Positions 7,140 to 14,723 of a stretch of DNA of 64,000 bases are shown in pieces. This DNA comes from Akkermansia muciniphila. GTDB lineage: Bacteria; Pseudomonadota; Gammaproteobacteria; Burkholderiales; Burkholderiaceae_C. The notes beneath the pieces are model-generated. The model was given only the letters and a program-made list of their open reading frames with translations. It ran no database searches and was not told the origin of the DNA. Both the position numbers and the translations under genes were made by a program. The first letter of the stretch is position 1; each line of letters starts with the position of its first letter. The stretch spans positions 124,001-188,000 of the forward strand of contig CALQKH020000006.1 in assembly GCA_943331105.2 (NCBI GenBank), in the 5' to 3' direction.

Positions 7140-8042
7140 TCAGTCGGTTAAAGGAAGCGGGGCGGGTTTTTGAAACTCGCGCCACAGCAGATACAGACCG
7201 CTGGCGACCACCACCAAGGTGCCCAGCACCACGGTCAAATCGGGCACTTGGCCAAACACCCACCAGCCCAGCACGCTCATGTAAATGATCTGCTGGTACA
7301 GAAACGGGCCCAGCACCGCTGCCGAGGCATAGCGGTGGGCCACCGCCACAAAATAGTGGCCAATCCCGCCAGATAAACCGGCCAAGCCCATGATCAGCCA
7401 TTCGAGCAAGGTGGCTGGGTTTTGCCACTGCCACAAGGCGATCGGCGTCATGACCAAGGTGGCCACTACCGCCGAAGTCAACTGGGTTGTTGCTGGGTTG
7501 TCGCTGCTGGCCAGGTAGCGGGTCATCATGTTGAACAGCGCGTACAAGACGGCATTGAGTGCCGACAGCAAAATGGCTGGGTGAAAGCCGCTGCTGCCCG
7601 GGCGGATGATGACCAGCACGCCGACAAAACCCATCGCAATCGCCAGCCAGCGCTTGGCATCCAGCCGCTCGCCCAGCCACCAGGCCGAGAGCAGTGCAAT
7701 CAAGATCGGCACTGAAAACTGCATGGCCCCGGTTTCGGCCAGTTGCAAATACTGCAAGGCCCAAAAGTTGAGGCCTGTCATGCTGGCCAACATCAGGCCC
7801 CGCAGCAATTGCAGGCGGGGGTGGCGCCAGCGCCATAGGTCTCTCTTGAGGGAGGGCGCAAAGACAGCAATCGAAAACAGCGAATGCGTCAAAAACCGCA
7901 TCCACACCACCTGCATCACGGGCAGGGTCATGACCAGCCATTTGGCAGACGCGTCCAGAACAGCAAACATCACCGTGGTCACGGTGACCAGCGCTATGCC
8001 GATACGACGGTTGCGGGCGCTGTCGCTGAAAAGTTGGCTCAT
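7140..8042 (-). CDS. EamA/DMT-superfamily transporter
   Basis: A ten-helix drug/metabolite transporter of the EamA type, 300 residues, made of two repeats of about five helices. Clear spans include ALVTVTTVMFAVLDASAKWL, WLAIAMGFVGVLVIIRP, LLEWLIMGLAGLSGGIGHYF and LTVVLGTLVVVASGLYLLW, with the family-typical basic C terminus. It probably exports a small metabolite. The ATG used gives a normal cytoplasmic N terminus; the frame stays open upstream to a GTG inside the SDR gene, but that segment is not membrane-like. It lies between the SDR and the cyclase-family hydrolase in one apparent unit. Confidence 0.85.
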   Translation of the reverse strand: MSQLFSDSARNRRIGIALVTVTTVMFAVLDASAKWLVMTLPVMQVVWMRFLTHSLFSIAVFAPSLKRDLWRWRHPRLQLLRGLMLASMTGLNFWALQYLQLAETGAMQFSVPILIALLSAWWLGERLDAKRWLAIAMGFVGVLVIIRPGSSGFHPAILLSALNAVLYALFNMMTRYLASSDNPATTQLTSAVVATLVMTPIALWQWQNPATLLEWLIMGLAGLSGGIGHYFVAVAHRYASAAVLGPFLYQQIIYMSVLGWWVFGQVPDLTVVLGTLVVVASGLYLLWREFQKPAPLPLTD

Positions 8043-8082
8043 GGGGCCAAGAAGAGTTTGGTCTTGGTTCGACTCGCCAAGC

Positions 8083-8850
8083 TCATGGTTTGGCTGGGGT
8101 TTCCAGGCCACCGGTGTAGAAGCGGTTGAAAGTGGGCGAGATGATCAGCTCATTGATGCAGGTGCGAGCCGGCATCTGAGCCAAAAACAAAATGACTTGA
8201 CCCATGTCTTCGGCTTGCACCATGCGCTCGCGCTGCGCAGCCGATGGCGGCACAGGCCGTTTGTCCAGAATCGGAGTGGCCACTTCGCCGGTCAAGAGTG
8301 AGGTGGCGCGGATACCGTGCAGGCACTCTTCCATGTTGATGGACTCGGTCAGCGCCAGTACCGCGCGTTTGGTGGCGTTGTAAGCGGGGCCTGTGAGCTT
8401 GGACGCGTAAAGCCCAGCCCATGAGGAGACATTGATGATCAAGCCACCTTGTTGTTGGCGCATGGTGGGCAATACCGCGTGCACGCAATAAAAAAGCCCC
8501 GACAGGTTGATGGCCACCACGTCGTCCCAAGCCTCTGGGGTGACCACATCGAAATTGCGCTGTGTGGCGTTGGTGCCCGCGCTGGTGATCAGCATGTCGA
8601 TGCGGCCGTGCCTCGCCACGATGTCTTGGGCGGTGGCTTTGACGGCGTGTTTGTCTGCCACATCCAGCAGCACCGCTTCGGCGCTGCCCAGACTTTGCAG
8701 TTGGGCCAGTGCGCTGGCGTTGGTGGCTGCATTGCGCCCGGAAATCACCACATGGGCACCGGCCTTGACCAGTTCAACCGCCCCAGCCAGTCCTATGCCG
8801 CTGCCGCCGCCCGTGATCCAGGCCACTTGACCATTGAGTGAAGTTGTCAT
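8083..8850 (-). CDS. Short-chain dehydrogenase/reductase (SDR)
   Basis: A classical SDR of 255 residues. It has the NAD(P)-binding TGGGSGIG near residue 13, the NAG-equivalent SAGTN, the catalytic Ser in NVSSWAGLY and the catalytic pair in YNATK. SDRs oxidise or reduce hydroxyl/keto groups on many substrates; the end ISPTFNRFYTGG is typical of 3-oxoacyl-reductase-like members. It is the first gene of the unit that continues with the EamA permease, cyclase-family hydrolase and Bug protein, which suggests a catabolic redox step. The exact substrate is unknown. Confidence 0.88.
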   Translation of the reverse strand: MTTSLNGQVAWITGGGSGIGLAGAVELVKAGAHVVISGRNAATNASALAQLQSLGSAEAVLLDVADKHAVKATAQDIVARHGRIDMLITSAGTNATQRNFDVVTPEAWDDVVAINLSGLFYCVHAVLPTMRQQQGGLIINVSSWAGLYASKLTGPAYNATKRAVLALTESINMEECLHGIRATSLLTGEVATPILDKRPVPPSAAQRERMVQAEDMGQVILFLAQMPARTCINELIISPTFNRFYTGGLETPAKP

Positions 8851-9051
8851 TTGCTGTCCTGATCAAAATTGAAGACTTGGCTCCGGATCTGCCCAGAAAA
8901 CCATGGGGCTATTGAAGCAGCACCAGTGCCTGGCGCCCTGATGCAGAGGTGACAGCAGGCGAAGCTATTTGAGGGGGCTAGGGGGATGTGGCGCGTTGGG
9001 TACCGCCAAAGGGTATTGCCCAATTCAAGCCAGTGCAGGAGACCGACCGCC

Positions 9052-9086
9052 ATGAAAAAAGGGCTGTGCTTGCACACAGCCCTTTG
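9052..9086 (-). terminator. Rho-independent terminator after tRNA-Asn
   Basis: An 11-bp perfect stem (AAAGGGCTGTG with CACAGCCCTTT) and a 6-base loop are followed, on the minus strand, by a run of T. It lies just 3' of tRNA-Asn, so it ends the tRNA transcript and probably the thiOSGE-tRNA unit. Confidence 0.85.
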
Positions 9087-9091
9087 ATTTC

Positions 9092-9167
9092 TGGCTCCTC
9101 AACCTGGGCTCGAACCAGGGACCTACGGATTAACAGTCCGGCGCTCTACCGACTGAGCTATTGAGGA
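9092..9167 (-). tRNA. tRNA-Asn (anticodon GTT)
   Basis: A complete 76-nt tRNA including an encoded CCA. The acceptor stem TCCTCAA pairs with TTGAGGA, and the D arm (AGCTCAGTCGGTAGAGC), anticodon loop CTGTTAA with GTT at the centre and T arm (GGTTCGAGCC) are all in place. It begins only 11 bp after the thiE stop on the same strand, so it is probably cotranscribed with the thiamine genes or uses a promoter inside thiE. Confidence 0.97.
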
Positions 9168-9178
9168 ACAGCTTTCAA

Positions 9179-10141
9179 TTATAGGGTTGTTTTTGACCTG
9201 TTTTGAGAGCGGGGTGCGGTTTTTTGTAATTTTTCGATCAGGTGTTTCAGACCCTTGGCGGTCTGCTCGGGCTGGTGGGCACCGGTGATGGCGCGCACCA
9301 CGGCGATCGAACCCACACCGCTTTGCATCACGGAGGGCATGCGCTCTTCGTCGATGCCGCCAATCGCCACTAGAGGGTGGTGCTGCATCAGCTGGGCGTA
9401 GGCGTTCAGGCGTGACAGGCCTTGGGGCGCTGTGGCCATGCGTTTGAGCGTGGTCGGGAAAATAGCACCCAGCGCCAAATAACTGGGGCAGGCGGCATCG
9501 GCACGCAGCATTTCTGCGTAACCATGTGTGCTCAGGCCCAAGCGCAATCCGGCCAGCCGCAATTGCGCCAAAGGCGCGTCATTCATGTCCTCTTGGCCCA
9601 AATGCACGCCGTAAGCACCTTCTTCGATGGCGATTTGCCAGTGGTCGTTGATGAACAGCAAGCTGTCGGTGCCGCGCACGGCTTGAACCGCGAGCCTAAC
9701 TTGTTGGCGAATGGCATCAGGGTCTTCGGATTTGAAGCGCAACTGCAGCGTCTGCACCCCGGTCTGGGCCATGCGGTGCACCCATTGCGCATCGGGCAAA
9801 ACCGCATACAGGCCAAGATTGCGCGGGCAGGGCGCAAAGGCCTTGTCTCTGGGGTGGGCGCTGAGGCCAAAATCTTGCGGCTGTGTGGGCCAATCGGCCA
9901 CAGAAAAATGGCCGGTACGCAGGGTTTGCTGGCGCCATGCCTGCGCCACGCATTGGGCGTCATGCTCCAAAAAACCGAGTTGTCGGCATGCTTGCAAGAC
10001 CCCTGCGTGTTCCACATCCCAACCGGCCTCTTGGTCTTGCATGCTCATGTCGTCGATGCGGGGCTCGCCTGCCAGCATGCCTGCATGAGTTTGGGCTAAG
10101 GTTTGTGCAATGCCCTTGCTGGTGGCCATGGATGTGTTCAT
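9179..10141 (-). CDS. thiE: Thiamine-phosphate synthase with N-terminal extension
   Basis: ThiE joins the thiazole and pyrimidine halves to give thiamine phosphate. Residues from about 110 to 300 are a recognisable TIM barrel: GLYAVLPD, QLRFK (usually QLRxK), LLFINDHWQIA (INDxW/R), GVHLGQEDM, LGLSTHGYAE, YLALGAIFPTTLK (phosphate-binding GPxFxTxTK) and VAIGGI. At 320 residues it is about 100 longer than the usual 200-220. The extra N-terminal part (DVEHAGVLQACRQLGF and following) has no motif I know. The start overlaps the thiG stop (ATGA), which fixes it and shows coupling. It is the last protein gene of thiOSGE. Confidence 0.88.
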   Translation of the reverse strand: MNTSMATSKGIAQTLAQTHAGMLAGEPRIDDMSMQDQEAGWDVEHAGVLQACRQLGFLEHDAQCVAQAWRQQTLRTGHFSVADWPTQPQDFGLSAHPRDKAFAPCPRNLGLYAVLPDAQWVHRMAQTGVQTLQLRFKSEDPDAIRQQVRLAVQAVRGTDSLLFINDHWQIAIEEGAYGVHLGQEDMNDAPLAQLRLAGLRLGLSTHGYAEMLRADAACPSYLALGAIFPTTLKRMATAPQGLSRLNAYAQLMQHHPLVAIGGIDEERMPSVMQSGVGSIAVVRAITGAHQPEQTAKGLKHLIEKLQKTAPRSQNRSKTTL

Positions 10142-10944
10142 GCTTGGTGCCAAAAAGGGGTGCCGAGCACGGGTGTGCTGGGCTGAGCGTTGTCTTGCGC
10201 TTGCATGGCGCCCGCCAAAAACGCGGAGCGGCCTGCCGCCACCGCATGGGCAAAGGCCTGCGCCATGCGCACCGGGTCTTGCGCCAAGGCCACGGCCGTG
10301 TTGAGCAGCACCCCGTCGTATCCCCACTCCATGACTTGGCAGGCGTGCGAGGGCAAACCCAAGCCCGCGTCCACGATCATGGGCACATTCAGCCGTTCTC
10401 GCAGGGTGCGGAGCGCGTACGGGTTGATCGGGCCTTTGCCGGTGCCGATGGGGGCTGCCCAAGGCATCACAGCCTGGCAGCCCACGTCCACCAAGCGTTG
10501 GCACAAGACCAGGTCGTCGGTGGTGTAAGGCAAAACTTTGAAGCCGGACTGGATGAGCGCCGCAGCTGCAGCGGGCAAGTTCAGGGTGTCGGGCTGGAGT
10601 GTGTAGTCATCTCCGATCAATTCGAGTTTGATCCAGTCGGTCTCAAAGACTTCGCGCGCCATCTCTGCCGTGGTGATGGCCTCTTGTACGCTATGGCAGC
10701 CTGCAGTGTTGGGCAAGACAGGCACTTTGACTTGTCGCAGCAGGTTCCAAAAACTTTGCGAGGCCTCGCCGCCACTGCCCGTTTGCCTTCGCAAGGAAGC
10801 GGTCAACATGGCCGGGGTTGAATGCTCAATGGCCTCGATCAAAACGCTGGGCGAGGGGTAGCGTGAGGTGCCCAGCATCAGGCGGCTGTCAAAGCGTTCG
10901 CCGTAAAGCACGAGGGGATCTGGGGTCAGCGAGGGGGTGTTCAT
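10138..10944 (-). CDS. thiG: Thiazole synthase
   Basis: ThiG builds the thiazole phosphate carboxylate ring from deoxyxylulose 5-phosphate, dehydroglycine and ThiS thiocarboxylate. The family is unmistakable: LMLGTSRYPSP at the start, LPNTAGCHSVQEA, the Schiff-base Lys K106 in WIKLELIGDD, VLPYTTDDLVLCQRL, AVMPWAAPIGTGKGP and VDAGLGLPSHACQVMEWGYD. The 268-residue length is normal. It lies 18 bp after thiS and overlaps thiE by 4 bp. With ThiO upstream, the dehydroglycine is made by an oxygen-dependent glycine oxidase, not ThiH. Confidence 0.97.
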   Translation of the reverse strand: MNTPSLTPDPLVLYGERFDSRLMLGTSRYPSPSVLIEAIEHSTPAMLTASLRRQTGSGGEASQSFWNLLRQVKVPVLPNTAGCHSVQEAITTAEMAREVFETDWIKLELIGDDYTLQPDTLNLPAAAAALIQSGFKVLPYTTDDLVLCQRLVDVGCQAVMPWAAPIGTGKGPINPYALRTLRERLNVPMIVDAGLGLPSHACQVMEWGYDGVLLNTAVALAQDPVRMAQAFAHAVAAGRSAFLAGAMQAQDNAQPSTPVLGTPFWHQA

Positions 10945-10962
10945 GGGGAAGTTCGTGGGGTC

Positions 10963-11175
10963 TTAACCGCCAGTGATGGGCGAGATCAATTCAATTTGGT
11001 CGCCATTTTGCAGCAGGTGCTCAGGGTATTGGGCCCGAGGGACAAATTGCAAATTGACCGCAGCGGCAAAGGGTGGAGAAATCTCAACCTGCGCAATGGC
11101 GTCGGCCAAGCTGGTCCCTTGCGGCAGCTTATAGAGGGCTTGGTTGATGCGCACTTGGATGGTGGGTTCAGGCAT
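10963..11175 (-). CDS. thiS: Sulfur carrier protein ThiS
   Basis: A 70-residue ubiquitin-like carrier ending in the required Gly-Gly (SPITGG), which is adenylated and converted to a thiocarboxylate that gives sulfur to the thiazole ring. It has the beta-grasp pattern VRINQALYKLPQGTSLADAI and NGDQIELISPITGG. It overlaps the end of thiO by 8 bp and precedes thiG, so stoichiometry is probably set by coupling. ThiF, which activates ThiS, is not in this window. Confidence 0.95.
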   Translation of the reverse strand: MPEPTIQVRINQALYKLPQGTSLADAIAQVEISPPFAAAVNLQFVPRAQYPEHLLQNGDQIELISPITGG

Positions 11176-12253
11176 GTTGGAACTTCAAGTTGAACTGTGT
11201 GGCCAGATCTGTGGTTTGGTGTTGCACCCACTCCATCACCACGTCCAGCATGGCGGGGGAGATCAAAAAACCATGGCGGTACAGGCCGTTGATTTGCAAG
11301 ACGCGTTCGCCCAGGCAACGGATGGCGGGCAGGTTGTCGACCAAAGTGGGGCGGGCTTGGGTGCTGGCCTCCAAAATGCGTGCCTCGGCAAAACCGCTGT
11401 GCACCGTGTAGGCGGCGCTCAGCAGCTCTAAGGTGGAGCGGACGCTCACGGCTGACAGGTCTTCGGTCTCGATTTCGGTCGCACCGATCACAAACACGTG
11501 GTTTTCTTTGGGCGCAATGTAGATGGGGTAGCGTGGGTGGATCAGCCGTGTAGGCCGCTGCAGTTCGACGTCGGGTGCGTAAAGCCGCAGCACCTCGCCC
11601 CTGACGCCGCGCAGTTGCCTCCAGTTTTCGCGGGCGCCCAGACCTCGGCAGTCAAAAACCCAGTCGGGTTGCCCGCTCTGGCCGGGTTGAAAGTCGTCGG
11701 GCGATGCCGGGCTGTTCCAACGGACCTCCACACCCAGTTGCGCCATGCCTTTGAGCAAAGAGGCCAGCAATTCGCGGTTGTCGAGTTGGCCTTCACCGGG
11801 CAAATACAAAGCTTGGTTGAAGCGTTGCTCCATACCGGGCTCCAAGCTTTGCAAAGCCTGTGCATCCAGCCTTTGGGTGGTGGGCAATTCGGGGCATTGG
11901 TCTTGTGTGCGCAGCAAGAGGCCCTCAAAGCGTTTGGCCTCGGCCGCGTCTTGTCGGTGCCACAGCACCAAGGTGCCGTTTTGCTGGAAAAACACCGGCT
12001 CAGGCAGGGCTGCGATCAACTCAGGCCAACGCGTCAGGCCATGGTGGCCCATGCGCACCACAGGCATTTCGGTGATGGCCGATTCGGCCAAAGGCGCCAG
12101 CATGGCTGCGGCCACGCGCGCGGCCGAGCCTTGGCCGTCTTCGCCTTGCGCTTCGTGCACTTGCACGCGGTGACCGATTTGGGCCAAGGCGTTGGCCAAC
12201 ATTCGGCCCATCAGGCCTGCGCCCAAAACCACACTGAAAAGGGGCTTGTTCAT
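11168..12253 (-). CDS. thiO: Glycine oxidase ThiO (FAD-dependent)
   Basis: An FAD-dependent oxidase of the DAO family, 361 residues, that supplies iminoglycine for thiazole formation. The N-terminal dinucleotide motif is VVLGAGLMGRMLANALAQIGHRV with a downstream acidic residue in VHEAQ. Later blocks are AAAMLAPLAESA, PGEGQLDNRELLASL, DCRGLGAREN, GVRGEVLRLYAP, YIAPKENHVFVIGATEIE and INGLYRHGFLISPAM, all typical of ThiO. It is the first gene of thiOSGE. Only 38 bp separate its start from divergent thiD, too little for a TPP riboswitch, and none was seen. Confidence 0.93.
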   Translation of the reverse strand: MNKPLFSVVLGAGLMGRMLANALAQIGHRVQVHEAQGEDGQGSAARVAAAMLAPLAESAITEMPVVRMGHHGLTRWPELIAALPEPVFFQQNGTLVLWHRQDAAEAKRFEGLLLRTQDQCPELPTTQRLDAQALQSLEPGMEQRFNQALYLPGEGQLDNRELLASLLKGMAQLGVEVRWNSPASPDDFQPGQSGQPDWVFDCRGLGARENWRQLRGVRGEVLRLYAPDVELQRPTRLIHPRYPIYIAPKENHVFVIGATEIETEDLSAVSVRSTLELLSAAYTVHSGFAEARILEASTQARPTLVDNLPAIRCLGERVLQINGLYRHGFLISPAMLDVVMEWVQHQTTDLATQFNLKFQHA

Positions 12254-12291
12254 GTCAAAGATTCCAGTCGGGATCGCCGATAATTTGCGGC

Positions 12292-13146
12292 ATGAATCAC
12301 CATCCTCAACGTTACGCGCGCTTGCTCACCATTGCTGGATCGGACAGCGGCGGGGGGGCCGGCATTCAGGCCGATCTGAAAACATTTGCTGCTTTGGGCT
12401 GCTATGGCATGAGCGCGATCACCGCTCTCACAGCCCAAAACACGGTGGGTGTGCAGGGTATTCATGCGGTGCCCGCGTCGTTTTTGAAAGCGCAAATTCA
12501 GGCGGTGATGGACGACATCGGCGTGGATGCCCTGAAGATCGGCATGTTGCATGAGCCGGCCATTGTGTCGGTGGTGGCTTGGGCCATTGACCATTACAAG
12601 ATTCGCCAAGTTGTGCTGGACCCAGTGATGGTGGCCACCAGTGGTGACCGATTGATCGCCCAAGAAACTGTGCAAGTCTTGGTGCGTGAATTGTTTCCGC
12701 GCGTCTCGGTGGTCACACCCAACCTGGATGAGGCCCAGTTGCTGCTGGGGCAATCTATTCCCGACGCGCAGGCGCTGGACGCTGCGGCGCAGGGGCTCTT
12801 GGCGCTGGGCGCCAAGGCGGTGTTGCTCAAGGGCGGACATTTGGTCGGCGATGAGGTGGTGGACCTGTTGGTGCAGACCGAGGGGCCCACACGCCGCTTG
12901 GCGTCGTCCCGCATCCCCAGCCGCAATGTGCATGGCACGGGCTGCACGCTGTCGTCGGCCATCGCGGCCCACCTGGCACTGGGTCACAATTTGGAAGATG
13001 CGGTCGTGTTGGCCCGCACATTCATTTTGAATGCCATTGAACAAGGCGCACAGGTGCAGACCGGTCAAGGGCATGGACCGCTCAATCATGGTTTTTCTCC
13101 CCAACCCTTGCGCCGACTGGCTACCGCAGCCAGTGCGCAAGGCTGA
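12292..13146 (+). CDS. thiD: Hydroxymethylpyrimidine/phosphomethylpyrimidine kinase
   Basis: ThiD phosphorylates HMP twice to give the pyrimidine partner for ThiE. It shows the ribokinase-type start LLTIAGSDSGGGAGIQADLKTF, ALTAQNTVGV, IKIGML-like LKIGMLHE, DPVMVATSGD, TPNLDEAQLLLG, VLLKGGHL and the anion-hole motif NVHGTGCTLSSAIAAHLALG, at normal length. No Shine-Dalgarno sequence is visible. A GATAAT hexamer ends 7 bases before the ATG, which fits a leaderless transcript. It is divergent from thiO, so both thiamine units start from the same 38-bp gap. Confidence 0.95.
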   Translation: MNHHPQRYARLLTIAGSDSGGGAGIQADLKTFAALGCYGMSAITALTAQNTVGVQGIHAVPASFLKAQIQAVMDDIGVDALKIGMLHEPAIVSVVAWAIDHYKIRQVVLDPVMVATSGDRLIAQETVQVLVRELFPRVSVVTPNLDEAQLLLGQSIPDAQALDAAAQGLLALGAKAVLLKGGHLVGDEVVDLLVQTEGPTRRLASSRIPSRNVHGTGCTLSSAIAAHLALGHNLEDAVVLARTFILNAIEQGAQVQTGQGHGPLNHGFSPQPLRRLATAASAQG

Positions 13147-13206
13147 GCAGTTTGGTTGCCATGATGGGGGAGTTTGGCAGTCAAGACAGCGTTCGGCAAA
13201 ATGACC

Positions 13207-14244
13207 TCAAATCAGGCCAAGACGTTTGTGCAGGACGGTCGACGTGGTGGTGTACTGCAGCAAGATTTTTTCTTGGGGCTTGAGCAAAGCCACTGCACCG
13301 AATGCCGCCAAAGTGGCTTCGTGGAAACCACAAAGGATGAGTTTCTTTTTGCCGGGGTAGGTGTTGATGTCGCCGACCGCAAAAATACCGGGCTCAGACG
13401 TGCCAAAGTTTTCGGTGTTGACCACCAATTGCTTGCGCTCCATGGCCAGCCCCCATTGCGCAACGGGGCCTAATTTGGGCGACAGGCCCAGGCAGGTTTG
13501 CAGGACATCCAAGGTCAACCATTCGGATTCGCCTTGCGGGTTGAGCAACTCCAGGGCGTGTAGTCGGCCCGCCTCGACCCGAAGGCCCGTGGGCTGACCT
13601 GCCATGAAACGCATGCGGCCCTCTCGGCAGGCTAGGCGCATGCCGGCGATCAAATCGGGTTCAGCACTGAATTGGTCACGGCGGTGCAGCAGGGTAACGC
13701 TGGCGGCGGCTTGTGGGCCTGTGCTGGCGTCCAAGCAAGTCTGCAAGGCGGCGTCGCCATCACCGGCCACCACCAAGTGTCGGCCGGCCCAATGCTCGGG
13801 CACCGGGTGTTCGGCAAAGACTTGCGTGCCTTCTAAGGGCGCTAAGCCTTCGAGTGCCAAGCGGCGCGGCACAAAAGCACCCACGCCTGCTGCAATGAAC
13901 AAGGTGTGGGTCAGAAATTTTTGTCCGGTATCGGTCATCACGACCAGGCGCTGGTCGGCTTGGCGTTCGATGTGGGTGATGTGCTGACTCAGGTGCAGCG
14001 TGGGCTTAAAAGGCAAGACTTGTTGCTGCAAGCGCTCGACCAAGTCTTGGCCGGTGCAAAAAGGAATGCCCGGTATGTCGTAGATGGGTTTGCTGGCGTA
14101 GAGCTCGGCGCATTGCCCTCCCACATGGGGCAGGGCATCGACCACGTGGCAGTGGATCCCTTGAAGGCCCAGCTGGAAGACTTGGAAAAGGCCTACCGGG
14201 CCCGCGCCGATCACCAGGGCCTGTGTTTCGATCGGCGAACGCAT
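13207..14244 (-). CDS. Ferredoxin--NADP reductase, thioredoxin-reductase-like type
   Basis: A 345-residue FAD/NAD(P) protein of the thioredoxin-reductase-like ferredoxin-NADP reductase family (YumC type). It shows ALVIGAGPVGLFQVFQLG, VDALPHVGGQCAELY, YDIPGIPFCTGQDL, a second nucleotide site LVVAGDGDAALQTC and the C-terminal FAD block GIFAVGDINTYPGKKKLILCGFHEATLAAFGA. It lacks the CxxC redox pair of true thioredoxin reductases. The ATG lies 8 bp after the ferredoxin stop and begins the Rossmann motif; the longer frame upstream only overlaps the ferredoxin gene. The pair probably moves NADPH electrons to the sulfite reductase encoded upstream. Confidence 0.9.
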   Translation of the reverse strand: MRSPIETQALVIGAGPVGLFQVFQLGLQGIHCHVVDALPHVGGQCAELYASKPIYDIPGIPFCTGQDLVERLQQQVLPFKPTLHLSQHITHIERQADQRLVVMTDTGQKFLTHTLFIAAGVGAFVPRRLALEGLAPLEGTQVFAEHPVPEHWAGRHLVVAGDGDAALQTCLDASTGPQAAASVTLLHRRDQFSAEPDLIAGMRLACREGRMRFMAGQPTGLRVEAGRLHALELLNPQGESEWLTLDVLQTCLGLSPKLGPVAQWGLAMERKQLVVNTENFGTSEPGIFAVGDINTYPGKKKLILCGFHEATLAAFGAVALLKPQEKILLQYTTTSTVLHKRLGLI

Positions 14245-14252
14245 GGGCCGGG

Positions 14253-14582
14253 TCAGCGAATCAACTCGGACAGCTTGCCGGTCTTGTCTTTCCAGTCGTC
14301 GGCGTTGGGCATCGGGGTTTTGCGCTTGGTGATGCTCTTCCAGCCCGGCAACAAGGCCAATTCGGCATTGAGTTGAGTCATGTGTTGCTGGTCGGCGGGC
14401 AGGTCCTCTTCGGCAAAGATGGCGTTGACCGGGCACTCTGGGATGCACACAGCGCAATCAATGCACTCATCGGGGTCGATGGTCAGAAAGTTGGGGCCTT
14501 CGCGAAAGCAATCCACGGGGCAAACGTCCACACAGTCGGTGTATTTGCACTGGATACAGGATTCGGAAACAACGTGGGTCAT
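14253..14582 (-). CDS. fdxA: Ferredoxin FdxA, 7Fe-8S type
   Basis: A 109-residue bacterial ferredoxin with the pattern ESCIQCKYTDCVDVCPVDCF, which ligates a 3Fe-4S cluster in this subfamily, and DECIDCAVCIPECPVNAI for a 4Fe-4S cluster. The C-terminal extension to ITKRKTPMPNADDWK is typical of FdxA in proteobacteria. It is followed 8 bp later by a ferredoxin-NADP reductase and preceded by the cys operon on the same strand with a gap of about 140 bp, so it may have its own promoter. A likely role is electron delivery to CysI or CysH chemistry. Confidence 0.95.
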   Translation of the reverse strand: MTHVVSESCIQCKYTDCVDVCPVDCFREGPNFLTIDPDECIDCAVCIPECPVNAIFAEEDLPADQQHMTQLNAELALLPGWKSITKRKTPMPNADDWKDKTGKLSELIR

Positions 14583-14723
14583 GATGGACTTGGAGTGAAA
14601 GAGTTTTGCGCAGCCAAACGACGCAGTTGAACATTTTAAGGGGGTTTCGGCGGCGCCCGGCCCCCAGGCTGGCGGTGTCTATGAGGCCAGCAGGGCTTTG
14701 GGCCACAGATATGGGGTTCCGTT

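Noticed and set aside
8847-9077. Small minus-strand frame between tRNA-Asn and the SDR gene
   Set aside because: It begins inside the tRNA terminator, has no ribosome site and no family resemblance; the gap seems to hold only the terminator and SDR leader.
12254-12291. Possible TPP riboswitch before thiO or thiD
   Set aside because: The gap is only 38 bp and lacks the conserved riboswitch helices.
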